A stretch of DNA of 64,000 nucleotides from Halosolutus gelatinilyticus (GTDB taxonomy: Archaea > Halobacteriota > Halobacteria > Halobacteriales > Natrialbaceae). The translations under genes were made by a program, and so were the position numbers. This document shows, piece after piece, positions 43,375 through 53,321 of the stretch. The notes under the pieces were generated by a model. That model saw only the letters and a program-made list of their open reading frames with translations. It was not told the DNA's origin and ran no database searches. The DNA is taken from positions 186,001 through 250,000 of the forward strand of contig NZ_CP095491.1 in assembly GCF_023028105.1 (NCBI RefSeq). Reading direction: 5' to 3'. Within the stretch, counting starts at the first letter, position 1. Each line of letters starts with the position of its first letter.

Positions 43375-45201
43375 CTAGCCGGCGTCTTCCGTCCGATCGT
43401 CGACGCGAGTGCTCGAGTCCGTCGGCGACCCCGATTCCGCCGCCGGTTCGTCGGGCCCCGACGTGGCCGTCGTGTCGGCGGCGGGTTTCCTCGGTCCGCC
43501 CGTGGTCTCTCGCGACGCGTTGACCGACACCGGGTCGACCCCCTTGCGCCGGGCGTCGAGTTCGGAGAGGCCGTAGACGAGGGCGATGAGCACCGCCACG
43601 CCGATCGGCAGGAGGACCAGCGGCGTGATCCGGGTGACGCCCCACACGAGCAACAGCGCGATCGCCACGATACCGACCGTTACCGCGTAGTAGAGCTGGG
43701 TCCTGACGTGGTCGACGAGGTCGGCGCCGGTGAACGTCGACGAAAGCACGGTGGTGTCGGAGATCGGAGAGGAGTGGTCGCCGAAGATCGCGCCGGAGAA
43801 GACCGCCCCGACGACCGCCGCGACCATCGTGTGATCGTTCGCGAGCCCCCAGGCGACGGGGATCGCGATCGGCGTCAGGATCGCCATCGTCCCCCAGGAG
43901 GTTCCGGTCGAGAACGCGATGAACGCCGCCGTCAGCAGGACTACGGCCGGGAGCACGGCCGCGGGGAGGAACTCTCCGACGTACGTGGCGACGTAGTCGC
44001 CCGTCGCCAGGGCCGCGACGACCTCGCCGATCCCCCAAGCGAGCACGAGAATCGAGACGGCGGTGAGCATGATTCCGAAGCCGTCGATCGTCGTGTCCGT
44101 CGCCTCGCGGAAGTCGAAGATGTCGTAGACCCTCCCCAGGACGAACCCGGAAACGACCATTGCGAACGAGCCGTAGGTCAGCGCCGCCGCGTAGTCGGCG
44201 TTCGTCACCATGTCGTACAGGCTGGCCCCGGACTCGTGCCCCGTCAGGAGGGCCGAGCCCACCGTGACGACGACGAGCACGGCGACCGGCGCGAAGAAGT
44301 TCACCAGCCGGGGGGTCGCGGCCGCGGGTTCGCCGAGGTCGGCCTCGACGTCTTGCATCGGCTGAGCGTCTTCGCGATAGACCTTCCCGGTTCGCCAGGA
44401 GCGGTGCTCGGCGTCGAGCATCTCGCCGTAGTCCCGTCGGCTGACGACGACGATCGCCACCATCGCAATAGCGAGGATGGCATACATATTGAACGGAATG
44501 GAGTTGAGGAAGACCTCGAACGCCGAAGGGGGGTCTTCCACCCCGAGATCGCTGTACGCGTCGCGGATGAGGCCGAGCTGAAACGCGACCCACGACGAGA
44601 TCGCAAGCGTCGCGACCGGGGCCGCGGTCGAGTCGACGATGTACGCCAGCTTCTCGCGGGAGATCCGGAGCTGGTCGGAGACGTCTTTCATCGCGCTCCC
44701 GACGATTGCCGTGTTGGCGTAGTCGTCGAAGAACAGCAGGACGCCGAGCAGCCAGGCGGCCACGCCCGCCCCGCGCGGGGTCTCGATCTTCGAGAGCGCC
44801 CAGTCCCGGACGGCGTAGGAGCCACCGAGGTTCCAGATCATAGCGACGCCCGACCCGAGTAACAGGGTGAACAGCAGGATCTGCGCGTGGAACCCGTCGT
44901 CTGCGATGATTGCGGCGACGATCCAGTCGAAGGTTGGAACCAGGCCGAAGCCGGAGGTAACGACACCCTCGCCCCACGAAACCGGATCACCGAAAAAGTT
45001 CGCCTCGGGCGAGATCGTCCCCTCCGTAACAAGGCCTCGAAGCCAACCGCCCGGATCGTCGAACAGGATCGGTCCCCCAGCGTGTAGGATCCCGCCCGAC
45101 CAGATCCCGAGGAACAGCGAGAGCACTGCTTTTCTCGTGACGATAGCCAGCACGATCGCTAACAGCGGCGGGACGAGCGAGAGTGCACCGAATTCGGACA
45201 T
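43375..45201 (-). CDS. nhaC: Na+/H+ antiporter, NhaC family
   Basis: A 608-aa polytopic membrane protein with about 12 predicted helices. Family blocks are GVAAWLLGVLLFFDDYANTAIVGSAM (DDYAN), AFSTGTSWGTMAILTPIAIP and FGDHSSPISDTTVLSS. NhaC exports Na+ in exchange for H+, which suits the high-salt habitat. The C-terminal 80 residues are Ser/Thr/Asp-rich and disordered. No other gene shares its operon. Confidence 0.9.
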   Translation of the reverse strand: MSEFGALSLVPPLLAIVLAIVTRKAVLSLFLGIWSGGILHAGGPILFDDPGGWLRGLVTEGTISPEANFFGDPVSWGEGVVTSGFGLVPTFDWIVAAIIADDGFHAQILLFTLLLGSGVAMIWNLGGSYAVRDWALSKIETPRGAGVAAWLLGVLLFFDDYANTAIVGSAMKDVSDQLRISREKLAYIVDSTAAPVATLAISSWVAFQLGLIRDAYSDLGVEDPPSAFEVFLNSIPFNMYAILAIAMVAIVVVSRRDYGEMLDAEHRSWRTGKVYREDAQPMQDVEADLGEPAAATPRLVNFFAPVAVLVVVTVGSALLTGHESGASLYDMVTNADYAAALTYGSFAMVVSGFVLGRVYDIFDFREATDTTIDGFGIMLTAVSILVLAWGIGEVVAALATGDYVATYVGEFLPAAVLPAVVLLTAAFIAFSTGTSWGTMAILTPIAIPVAWGLANDHTMVAAVVGAVFSGAIFGDHSSPISDTTVLSSTFTGADLVDHVRTQLYYAVTVGIVAIALLLVWGVTRITPLVLLPIGVAVLIALVYGLSELDARRKGVDPVSVNASRETTGGPRKPAADTTATSGPDEPAAESGSPTDSSTRVDDRTEDAG

Positions 45202-45305
45202 ACCGGAGATTCATCGAGCGATCGGATAATCTTGATCCTTCGACAGCCATTACATTCCAAACAATTTAGAAGTGATAAGAAAATGGCATCGCGGTCGGGA
45301 CCGCG

Positions 45306-46415
45306 CTACCGCCGCAGAATCAGCTTCAGCACGTCTTCGTCCTCGAGAACGTGATCCTTCCCCACCTGCTGCTCGTCGTGGGTCGCGCTGGGGCCGGTGA
45401 CGCGGGCGAAGCGGAACCGCTCTTCCATCTCGCCGCCGAGCTTCTCGATCGCTTCGCCGACGGTCGTTCCCTTCCGGACGACCAGGGGCTCTTCCCAGTC
45501 GATGCCCCGTCCGGGTTTGTTCATGTAAACCCGGATGAGGCCGAGGTTCTCCCAGATTCGATCCTTGAGCGCGTCGAGGCCCTTCTCCTTCTCGGCGCTG
45601 ATGAACGTCACCTCCTCGGGGTCTAAGTCGCGTTCGCGGAGCTGCTCGTCGACGGTCTCCTTGTAACTGGGCTCGATCAGATCGACCTTGTTCACGCAGG
45701 CGATCGAGGGGATGTACTCGCGGTTCTTCATCAACCCGTCGACCAGCCGATCGATGCTCACCTGCTCTTGGAGGTTGACGTCGGCGTTGACGTAGCCGTG
45801 CTCGCGGAGGACGTCCTTGATCGTCTTCTCGTCTAACTCCTGTTCGACGCTCGAGGTGATCTTGATGCCGTCTTTGATCTTCGGCCGGACCGTGACCCGC
45901 GGGGGCTCCCGATCGACGCGGATGTTGATGTCGTACAGTTCCTCTTGGAGCCGATCGTACTGGTCGATCTCGAACACCGAGAGGACGAAGACGATCAGAT
46001 CGGCGTTGCGGACGACCGCCAGCACCTGCTGGCCATCGCCCCGACCCGTCGCGGCGCCTTCGATTAGCCCGGGCACGTCGAGCATTTGGATGTTCGCACC
46101 CCGGTGCTGGAGCATGCCGGGATTGACGTCCAGCGTCGTGAACTCGTAGGAGCCGGTCTCGCTCTCGGCGTTAGTCAGCGAATTCAGCAGCGACGACTTG
46201 CCGACGCTGGGAAACCCGACGAGGGCGACGGTCGCGTCGCCGTGTTTCTCGACGGAGTAACCGGTCCCGCCGCCCGCCGAACTCTGGTTTTGCAGCTTCT
46301 CTTTTTTCTCCGCGAGTTTCGATTTCAGACGGCCGATGTGGGCCTCCGTCGATTTGTTGTAGGGCGTGTTGGCGATTTCTTCCTCGATCTTCTCGATCTC
46401 CTCCTCGAGCCCCAT
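45306..46415 (-). CDS. DRG-family GTPase with TGS domain
   Basis: A 369-aa GTPase of the DRG/Obg type. G-motifs are GFPSVGKSS (G1), DVPGLIEGA (G3) and CVNKVDL (G4). The N-terminal basic coiled region (EKIEEEIANTPYNKSTEAHIGRLKSKLAEKKEKL) and C-terminal TGS domain (LIRVYMNKPGRGIDWEEPLVVRKGTTVGEAIE) are typical of archaeal and eukaryotic Drg proteins, which bind ribosomes. It is predicted to act in translation. Confidence 0.92.
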   Translation of the reverse strand: MGLEEEIEKIEEEIANTPYNKSTEAHIGRLKSKLAEKKEKLQNQSSAGGGTGYSVEKHGDATVALVGFPSVGKSSLLNSLTNAESETGSYEFTTLDVNPGMLQHRGANIQMLDVPGLIEGAATGRGDGQQVLAVVRNADLIVFVLSVFEIDQYDRLQEELYDINIRVDREPPRVTVRPKIKDGIKITSSVEQELDEKTIKDVLREHGYVNADVNLQEQVSIDRLVDGLMKNREYIPSIACVNKVDLIEPSYKETVDEQLRERDLDPEEVTFISAEKEKGLDALKDRIWENLGLIRVYMNKPGRGIDWEEPLVVRKGTTVGEAIEKLGGEMEERFRFARVTGPSATHDEQQVGKDHVLEDEDVLKLILRR

Positions 46416-46516
46416 TTGTCCCTAGCAAGCCGGTCGCGTCGAAAAACCCTTTCGAGAATCGCCGATCGAATCCGATCCCGAGGCTGCCGCGGTGTCGCCG
46501 CCGACCGCGATCGACG

Positions 46517-47836
46517 CTACCGTTCGGGGTGCGTCGGCGCGTCGAACCCGCCCCGGACCAGGGGTTTCGCGATGTGTCGGCGGGCGCACGGGGGCACCTC
46601 GTACCAGCCCGGTTCGAGGTCGCGATCGATCTCGATCGTCGCCTTCCCGTCGGCGTGGGTCCCACAGTCCCGACACCGATAGCCCTGGTTCCGGCCGGCG
46701 CTCTCCATCGTCCGCTCGCAGGCCGGACAGATCGGCGTCGCGCGATCGGTCGTCACGAGGTCGCGAACGGCGATCTTCTCGAGTTTGAGCGTCCCGCGGG
46801 CGACTTCGCCGCAGACGGTGAGCCGATCGCCGACGCGAAGCGCCCGGACGCGATCGCGGAACCGTTTCGTGGGTTCGAAAGCGGCACACGGCAGTTGCGG
46901 CGTTTCGGGGTCGCAGGTATCGTCCGCGGCCGCGGACTCTCGGTCGGTAGCGTCGGCTTCGAGTTCGAAGAACACGTGGCCGCCGCGACGCGTTTCGGGT
47001 ACCGTCGCCACCCGGCCGTCGAGTCGGTAGGCGCGGCCGTCCGCCGCCGACTCGATCGAGCCCTCCCGTAGGTGGACGTCGGTCCCCTGGTTCGTGCGAA
47101 ACAACTGACTCGCAGCGACGGGTTCGCTCTCGATTTGATCCGCGACCGCCCGGACGCCGTCCGGGTCGTCGCCGCGGATCCCGTGGAGGATCGGCCCCGG
47201 CGTGTGCGGGACGCAAACCGTCTCGCCCTCGCCACGGTCGACGGTGTCCCATACCTCGGGATAGCCTCGATCGGCCGCCGCGAAGACGGTCTCCCTGTCG
47301 ACCTCGCGCTCGGTGCCCCACCGATCGGGCTCGCGGTAGGAGATGAACTCGTAGGTCCACTCGTCGAGGGCGTCCCAGCTTCCGACGGCCGCGAGCGCCC
47401 CGATCCGGCCGCGGCCGGTTCCCTCGCCCCACGACAGGTAGCCGACGCGATCGATCAGCGCCGCGGCGTCCGCGGGGTCGAGGTGGTCGCGGATCGCTCG
47501 TCGGGTGAAGCCGCTCACCTCGGTCGGCGCGTCGCCCGGGCCGTGATCGGCCACGACGAGCCCCGGGTTCGTCCGCTCGTCGGTCGTCTCCGCGAGGTCC
47601 GCGAGCCGATCGCGCGCGAGTGCGAACGCCCGTTCGGGCGCGGCGTCGGTGTGGATCGCCAGCGCGGCGTTCCCCCGCGTCTTGTACTCGACGGCGGGGT
47701 TGAGCCTGACGAGGAGCAGTCGCGTGACCGAGGCGCCCACCTCGTGGCGCAGTCGCTGGGCGACCTGTGTGGCGACGTAGGTCGTACACATTCCTCGCTC
47801 GCGAGAGTCCGTATCGTCGATCCCGACGACGGTCAT
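46517..47836 (-). CDS. tiaS: tRNA(Ile2) 2-agmatinylcytidine synthetase TiaS
   Basis: A 439-aa enzyme that attaches agmatine to C34 of tRNA-Ile2 so it reads AUA. The N-terminus is VVGIDDTDSRERGMCTTYVA, the characteristic TiaS kinase-like block, followed by GIRGDDPDGVRAVADQI. Near the C-terminus a zinc ribbon (CPACERTM..GYRCRDCGTHA) follows an OB-fold. Start at 47836 (MTVVGIDDTD) gives the proper N-terminus. Confidence 0.94.
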   Translation of the reverse strand: MTVVGIDDTDSRERGMCTTYVATQVAQRLRHEVGASVTRLLLVRLNPAVEYKTRGNAALAIHTDAAPERAFALARDRLADLAETTDERTNPGLVVADHGPGDAPTEVSGFTRRAIRDHLDPADAAALIDRVGYLSWGEGTGRGRIGALAAVGSWDALDEWTYEFISYREPDRWGTEREVDRETVFAAADRGYPEVWDTVDRGEGETVCVPHTPGPILHGIRGDDPDGVRAVADQIESEPVAASQLFRTNQGTDVHLREGSIESAADGRAYRLDGRVATVPETRRGGHVFFELEADATDRESAAADDTCDPETPQLPCAAFEPTKRFRDRVRALRVGDRLTVCGEVARGTLKLEKIAVRDLVTTDRATPICPACERTMESAGRNQGYRCRDCGTHADGKATIEIDRDLEPGWYEVPPCARRHIAKPLVRGGFDAPTHPER

Positions 47837-47973
47837 CGCTGGCCCTTGTAACCCGGCGGAGTAACGCCTTTCGGGACGGTGCGATCGGCGTGAACGATCG
47901 TGAACCACTATATAATGGTGTTGCCGAGATGAATTGAAATCGCATGCGGGCAGCGTGGTTCAGTCGGGGAAAC

Positions 47974-47981
47974 CTTATTAT
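47974..47981 (+). promoter_or_regulatory. TATA box of the 48006 regulator gene
   Basis: The element cttattat lies about 26-30 nt before the ATG at 48006, predicting a leaderless transcript. Confidence 0.5.
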
Positions 47982-48005
47982 ATGAGGAATCACTTACATC
48001 CCCGT

Positions 48006-48971
48006 ATGTCCCGCTCCGCACTGGTCGGCAACGTGACCGCGATGTTAGAGGACGCGGAATTCGTGGTCAGCGACCGGTGTGCGATCCGACCGAAGAGCTT
48101 CGACGTCGCCGCGCGGCGGAGCGACGACCTCCTGCTCGTGAAGATCCTCGGCAACATCGACGCCTTCAACGAGGAGACCGGCCACGAGATGCGCCGCCTG
48201 GGCACCTATCTCCACGCGACGCCGCTCGTGATCGGCCTTCGCAGTCGCGACGAGGATCTCAAACCGGACGTCGTCTACTTCCGCCACGGCGTCCCCGTTC
48301 TCAGTCCCGACACCGCGTACAACCTGTTCATCGAGGGCGTTCCGCCGCTGATCTACGCGGCACCCGGCGGCCTCTACGTCAACATCGACGGCGACCTGCT
48401 CGCCGACGAGCGCGAGGATCGCGACTGGAGCCTCGGTCGGCTCGCGAACGAACTCGGCGTCTCGCGGCGCACCGTCTCCAAGTACGAAGACGGCATGAAC
48501 GCCTCCGTCGAGGTCGCCATGGCGCTTCAGGAGCTGTTCGACGCGCCGCTGACGAGCCCCGTCGACGTACTGGAGGGCGCCGACGACGTCCACGAATCGG
48601 AATCGACCCCGGCGGACCCCGAGGCCGACCCCGACGACGAGAAGGTCGTCGCTGTCCTCACGCGGGCGGGTTACCAGGTTCACCCGACGGTCCGATCGCC
48701 GTTCAAAGCCGTCAGCGAGGACGAAGACGACAGCGACGTCGTCCTCACCGGCCACTCCAAGTTCACGAAAGCCGCCGAGAAACGCGCTCGGATCATGAGT
48801 TCGATCGGGCGCGTCACACGCACGCGATCGATCTACGTCGTCGACCGGGCGAAACGCGAGTCCGTCGACGGCACCGCGCTGGTCGAGCGCGAGGAACTCG
48901 AACAGCTCAGGGACGCGGACGAACTCCGCGACGTCATCCGTGAGCGATCCGAGCGCGAGGAAGCAGCCTGA
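48006..48971 (+). CDS. Archaeal XRE-type transcriptional regulator (COG1395-like)
   Basis: A 321-aa protein. Residues 1-130 resemble the archaeal domain that precedes an HTH in COG1395 proteins ([35 protein letters not shown]), an endonuclease-like fold without clear active-site function. An XRE helix-turn-helix follows ([27 protein letters not shown]), then a 60-residue acidic stretch and a C-terminal domain ([20 protein letters not shown]). Its targets are unknown. It is single copy in the window and has a clear promoter. Confidence 0.83.
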   Translation: MSRSALVGNVTAMLEDAEFVVSDRCAIRPKSFDVAARRSDDLLLVKILGNIDAFNEETGHEMRRLGTYLHATPLVIGLRSRDEDLKPDVVYFRHGVPVLSPDTAYNLFIEGVPPLIYAAPGGLYVNIDGDLLADEREDRDWSLGRLANELGVSRRTVSKYEDGMNASVEVAMALQELFDAPLTSPVDVLEGADDVHESESTPADPEADPDDEKVVAVLTRAGYQVHPTVRSPFKAVSEDEDDSDVVLTGHSKFTKAAEKRARIMSSIGRVTRTRSIYVVDRAKRESVDGTALVEREELEQLRDADELRDVIRERSEREEAA

Positions 48972-49117
48972 CTCCCGGTCGTCTCTCGTCTCGCCGCGCC
49001 CGCATTCGAGAGGGCGCTCGTTCCACCGCGAATCTACCGGATCGATAGCGACGCCGACGGCCCCGTCCACTCAGTCCGCGGCCTCGTCGGCAGTCGGTCG
49101 GACGGCGCGACGGCCGC

Positions 49118-49375
49118 TTACGCAGCGCCGTCGCCGTACGTCTCCTCTAAGTACTCGACGATGTCGTCGCTCTCGGGCATCCCTTCGACGCCGTGGGCTT
49201 CGTCCGTGATGACGGGGACGCCTGTTTGGCCGCTGACCGTCTCGACGTCCGTGCGCTCGGCGTGCGATCGCGGGACCTCGATCGTGTCGTAGTCGAGGCC
49301 GAGCGCTTCGAGTTTCGTGCGGACTTTCGCGCAGTACGGACAGCCGGGCAGTTCGTAGAACGTGATATCAGCCAT
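49118..49375 (-). CDS. Glutaredoxin-like protein
   Basis: An 85-aa thioredoxin-fold protein with the redox motif C-P-Y-C (ELPGCPYCAKVRTKLEALG), a cis-Pro (TGVPVITDE) and a SDDIVEYLEETYG tail, close to glutaredoxins and to GST N-terminal domains. It is the second such CPYC domain in the window, the first being fused to thioredoxin reductase. Start at 49375 (MADITFYE) is clear. Confidence 0.88.
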   Translation of the reverse strand: MADITFYELPGCPYCAKVRTKLEALGLDYDTIEVPRSHAERTDVETVSGQTGVPVITDEAHGVEGMPESDDIVEYLEETYGDGAA

Positions 49376-49484
49376 CGTGAGTTCGACTGGGGACTCGATC
49401 CCTAAGAACGCAGTGGTTGCAGCGGATTTCGGACGAGGACGCGGCAATAGAGCGGGGAACGGGGCGGTACAGCGACGATCGCCG

Positions 49485-50933
49485 TCAGCCGAGCATGCCG
49501 CTGGTGTAGACGTAGAAGTAGCCGATCAGGACGAGGGCGATTCCCCACTGGCCGACGCGGACGTCCTCGAACTCGCCCATCGCGGTCTTGATGAGCGGGT
49601 AGGCGATGATCCCGGCCGCGAGGCCGTTCGCGATCGAGTAGGTCAGCGGCATGACGGTGATCGTCAGGCCGGCCGAGACCGCCCACGCGGGGTCCTGCCA
49701 GTCGATGTCGAGGACGCCCTGGAGCATGATAACCCCGACGACGACGAGCGCGATGAACGAGGCGTAGGCGGGGATCATCGCGACGAACGGGATCAAGATG
49801 AGGGTGGCCAGGAAGAGCGCGCCGACGACGAAGGCGGTGAAGCCGGTTCGGCCGCCCTCCTCGATTCCGGCCGAGGACTCGATGTACGTCGTCACCGTGG
49901 AGGTGCCGACCATCGCGCCAAAGGTCGTCCCGATCGCGTCGGCCATCAGCGGCTTTTCAATCTCGGGGAGATCGCCGTTCTCGTCGAGGAAGCCGCCGAA
50001 CTGGGAGACGCCGATGAGCGTCCCCGCGGTGTCGAAGAAGTCGACGAAGAAGAACGTGAAGACGACCAGCGCGAACGTCAACGGATCGACGTCGCGCAGG
50101 CCCTCGACGAACGCGCCGACCAGCGGGGTGATGTCGTAGTGGGGCGACGTGACCATCTGGAAGGAGACCTCGCCGGTCTCCTGGTCGAGCAACACCTCGG
50201 GAGCCAGCGTGGAGGCGTTCGCGACGCCGGCGAGCAACAGCGCCCAGCCGGCGGCCGCCGTCCCGAGGATGCCGAGGATGATCGCCCCGGTGATCCCGCG
50301 AGCCCAGAGGATGAACGTCAGGAAGAGGCCGAGCAACGCGAGGATCGCGGTCGGATTCTGCGCGATGTCGCCGAGGGCGACCATCGTCGCGGGGTCGGCG
50401 ACGACGACTTGCATCTCCTGGAGGCCGATGAACAGGAGGAACACACCGATACCGGCGCCGACGGAGAACTTGACCGGTTCGGGAAAGAGGCTGATGACGT
50501 ACTTCCTGGCGCCGACGGCGGTGATCACGATGAAGATGATTCCTTCGACGAAGACGGCGGCGAGCGCCGTCTGCCACGGGATTCCCAAACCAATGACGAC
50601 GGTGAACGTGAAGAAGGCGTTCAACCCCATCCCCGGCGCCAGCCCGAACGGACGTTTGGCGTACAGTGCCATGACCGCGATCGCGACCACCGACGCGATG
50701 ATCGTCGCGATCGCGAGCATCTGGAACACCTCCGGCGCGGTGTACGTCGCACCGTCGATCGTGGTCTGCCGGTTTATATCGCCGTTCTCGTTGAACCCCA
50801 TGATCGCCGGGAGGAGGACGTTCGGGTTGACTACGATGATGTACGACATCGCGAGGAACGTGGTGATTCCGGCGACCAGTTCGGTCGACAGATCGGTGTC
50901 GTGTTCGTCGAAATCGAAGTAATCCGCGATCAA
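49485..50933 (-). CDS. NCS2-family nucleobase permease
   Basis: A 482-aa polytopic permease of the AzgA/PbuG branch, which imports purine bases such as adenine, guanine or hypoxanthine with protons. Family blocks include ELVAGITTFLAMSYIIVVNP, LAPGMGLNAFFTFTVV, VDFFDTAGTLIGVS and TSTVTTYIESSAGIEEGGRTG. No ATG exists at the family start; a TTG at 50933 preceded by GGGGG is my choice, with an upstream TTG (50969) as an alternative. It may feed salvage together with the nucleoside system at 0-9 kb. Confidence 0.85.
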   Translation of the reverse strand: MIADYFDFDEHDTDLSTELVAGITTFLAMSYIIVVNPNVLLPAIMGFNENGDINRQTTIDGATYTAPEVFQMLAIATIIASVVAIAVMALYAKRPFGLAPGMGLNAFFTFTVVIGLGIPWQTALAAVFVEGIIFIVITAVGARKYVISLFPEPVKFSVGAGIGVFLLFIGLQEMQVVVADPATMVALGDIAQNPTAILALLGLFLTFILWARGITGAIILGILGTAAAGWALLLAGVANASTLAPEVLLDQETGEVSFQMVTSPHYDITPLVGAFVEGLRDVDPLTFALVVFTFFFVDFFDTAGTLIGVSQFGGFLDENGDLPEIEKPLMADAIGTTFGAMVGTSTVTTYIESSAGIEEGGRTGFTAFVVGALFLATLILIPFVAMIPAYASFIALVVVGVIMLQGVLDIDWQDPAWAVSAGLTITVMPLTYSIANGLAAGIIAYPLIKTAMGEFEDVRVGQWGIALVLIGYFYVYTSGMLG

Positions 50934-51161
50934 ATCTCTGCCCCCATATTGGATGCGCGAGCATACCAACAGGGCTCAGTTAAGTGTTTTCGTCTCCGTC
51001 GGCGGATATCTATACACGCTCGTGCGCAGCCGTGGACGCATGACGGTCATCGACGACGGAAATATCCGGTCGGGCGACCGCTCGGGACCCTCGTCGGGAG
51101 GCGACGTTCGCCGCCGATCGCGAACGAACGTATTTGACCCCGGAGCGTGTATCTCTCTCCC

Positions 51162-51824
51162 ATGAGGTTTGTCATCGTGGGATACGGTCGGGTCGGCTCC
51201 CGAACGGCGCGCATCCTCACCGAAGAAGGGCACGACGTCGTCGTCGTCGACGGCGACCTCGATCGGGTCGATCGGGCCGACGACGACGGGTTCGAGACGG
51301 TCCACGGGGACGGCGCCGACGAGGCGGTCCTCGTCGACGCGGGGATCGAGGACGCCGACGCGATCGGCGCGTTCACGCCCGATCTCAACGCCAACTTCGC
51401 CGCCTGCATGGTCGGAAAACACCACGGCTGTCGGACCGTCCTGCGGATAGACGAGGACTACCGCCAGGACATCTACGAGAAGTACGCCGCCGACGTCGAC
51501 GAGATCATCTACCCCGAACGCCTCGGGGCGGCCGGCGCGAAGACCGCCATGCTGGGCGGCGACTTCAACGTCGTCGCCGACCTCGCGACGAACCTCCAGC
51601 TAACGGTCATCGGAATCAGCGAGGGATCCCCCGCCGTCGGCAAGCGGATCAGCGAACTCGACCTGCCAGAAGATTCGCGAATCTACGCACACGGGCGCGC
51701 AAACGAACCGCTGACGATCCCGCTTCCGGGCACCGAACTGGACGTCGGCGACGAGGTCGCGGTCATCGTCGAGGCCGACCAGGCGGCAGCTCTCCGATCG
51801 GCGCTGCTCTCGACGGCCGCCTGA
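51162..51824 (+). CDS. TrkA-like NAD-binding protein
   Basis: A 220-aa regulator of potassium channels. The N-terminal Rossmann domain starts with FVIVGYGRVGSRTARIL (GxGxxG), with VVVDGD as the acidic end of the second strand. The C-terminal TrkA-C domain is ISELDLPEDSRIYAHGRAN..LDVGDEVAVIVEAD. No transporter gene is beside it, so it may act on an unlinked Trk or Kch channel. Confidence 0.88.
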   Translation: MRFVIVGYGRVGSRTARILTEEGHDVVVVDGDLDRVDRADDDGFETVHGDGADEAVLVDAGIEDADAIGAFTPDLNANFAACMVGKHHGCRTVLRIDEDYRQDIYEKYAADVDEIIYPERLGAAGAKTAMLGGDFNVVADLATNLQLTVIGISEGSPAVGKRISELDLPEDSRIYAHGRANEPLTIPLPGTELDVGDEVAVIVEADQAAALRSALLSTAA

Positions 51825-52093
51825 TCGCGATCGAACGTCGGTTTTCGGGGCGAAGCGGTTCCGCACGGCCGGTCACGATCAGTGCGCATTGGCGCGGCGC
51901 GCCGCCGGCCGAACCGAGATCGCTCTCGCCGAGAAACGGGACGGGAGCAGTGGGGGCAGGCGCGCGACGGTGATGGATGGGAGGGGGGAGTCCGTGCAGC
52001 GCGCCTACGTCGGCCGACGAACTGAACGGAGATAAAACCGCGTCAGACGGCCGAACGACGGGGGTCAGACGCGGCTCGCGGAGCGCCGCGAGG
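51825..52093. other. Spacer with no supported gene
   Basis: The plus-strand continuation after the TrkA stop has open frames but none resembles a protein. No palindrome or TATA stands out. Confidence 0.4.
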
Positions 52094-53182
52094 TCAGTCG
52101 GCGTCGTCGGCCTCGGGTCGGAACACGAGCACGTTCTGGTGGACCATCGAGGGGACGAACGAAAACGGGTAGCCGTAGACGTGGAGGTCCTTCGTGGGAT
52201 CGTACCAGATCAGATTCGCCGCGAGTGCGAGCGGTGCGGTCGACTCGATCGCCCGCGCGAGGTCCGCCGAGAGAAACTCGTAGGACTGCTCGCGGTACAT
52301 GTCGCCGATGAAGACCACGACGTGCCCGTCCGGGGCCACCGCGTCGGCGAACCGGTCGAACTTCTCGGCCATGTCCGCGAGCCACTCGGCTTTCGTTCCC
52401 GTCTCTCCCGCCTCGTCGTCCGAGTCGCGACCGGGATCGTCCTCGGTTTCGCCGTCGCCGGTTTGACCGTCGCCAGCTTCGTCGGCGTCGAAGGAACCGA
52501 GTTTGCTCTCCCGCGTCCGCCGCTCGTTGCGAGTCTGCTCGAGTTCGTCCATGTGCCAGTAGGGCACGTCGGTCAACAGGAGGTCGATCGAGTCGTCGGG
52601 GACGTCCGCGATCAGGTCGGCGCAGTCGCCGTGGCGTATTTCCTGTGCTGCCAGGGGCGGCTCGCCGCGGACGCGCCGCTCCTCGTTCTCTCGCTCCAGG
52701 ACCTCCTCGTAGATCTCGATCCAGCGGGCGTTGCGCTCGAAGCCGATCGCCTCGCGGAGACCGGTCCCCTCGTGTTCGCAAAAACTCGCCCCGAGCAGGG
52801 TACCGCCGACGCCGGCGAGCGGATCGAGGACGGTGTCCCCGGCCTTGCTGAACCGGCCGATCAGCTCGGCGCAGAGCCGCGGCGGCTTCTGGCCGCCGTG
52901 TTCGCTCCGCAGGTCGTGCTGGACGTCCGGTGGGTACCCCTCGGCGATCACCGACTTCGTCGCGTACTTCCACTCCTTGCCGGTGAGGTCGTTGACCCGG
53001 TTGCGCTCGTCGTAGATGCCGCGTCCCTGAATGTACCGTTGATGATCCGCGAGCTGGTCGGTATCGACGACCTCGCCGTCCTCGACCGGCAGGGACTCGT
53101 CTCGCGCCCGGTTCGCGTCGAACGCGCCGTCCTCGTCCGTGAACAGGCGACTCTGTCGGTGCCGATCCCCGTCGTCTGCCAT
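52094..53182 (-). CDS. DNA methyltransferase-like protein (orphan)
   Basis: A 362-aa Rossmann-fold methylase. The SAM-binding motif DTVLDPLAGVGGTLLGA (about residues 115-131) comes before the catalytic motif LLTDVPYWHMDE (about 205), so the order is I then IV. The motif is DVPYW instead of the usual DPPY or SPPY. A highly acidic insert (about residues 225-255) follows. No restriction endonuclease is beside it, so it would be an orphan modification enzyme; an RNA substrate is also possible. The start at 53182 has a clean N-terminus. Confidence 0.72.
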   Translation of the reverse strand: MADDGDRHRQSRLFTDEDGAFDANRARDESLPVEDGEVVDTDQLADHQRYIQGRGIYDERNRVNDLTGKEWKYATKSVIAEGYPPDVQHDLRSEHGGQKPPRLCAELIGRFSKAGDTVLDPLAGVGGTLLGASFCEHEGTGLREAIGFERNARWIEIYEEVLERENEERRVRGEPPLAAQEIRHGDCADLIADVPDDSIDLLLTDVPYWHMDELEQTRNERRTRESKLGSFDADEAGDGQTGDGETEDDPGRDSDDEAGETGTKAEWLADMAEKFDRFADAVAPDGHVVVFIGDMYREQSYEFLSADLARAIESTAPLALAANLIWYDPTKDLHVYGYPFSFVPSMVHQNVLVFRPEADDAD

Positions 53183-53321
53183 GTATCGTGTGGTCTCGCC
53201 GATCCCCTAAATACTGGTGTGGATCTCGTCGATCGACATCGTCGGTTGCCGGGAGCGATCGAAACCGACCGACGGCGACGATAACGGCGTTTTTCACCCG
53301 GCCGTCGAACTGACAACGCGA

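Noticed and set aside
42571-44862. Long plus-strand open frame over the VOC and NhaC genes
   Set aside because: It spans two well-supported minus-strand genes, and its translation is rich in Arg, Asp and His without family resemblance; a typical GC-rich antisense shadow.
47934-48005. Upstream extension of the 48006 regulator gene
   Set aside because: The extra 24 codons contain the TATA box cttattat, so they lie before the transcript start.
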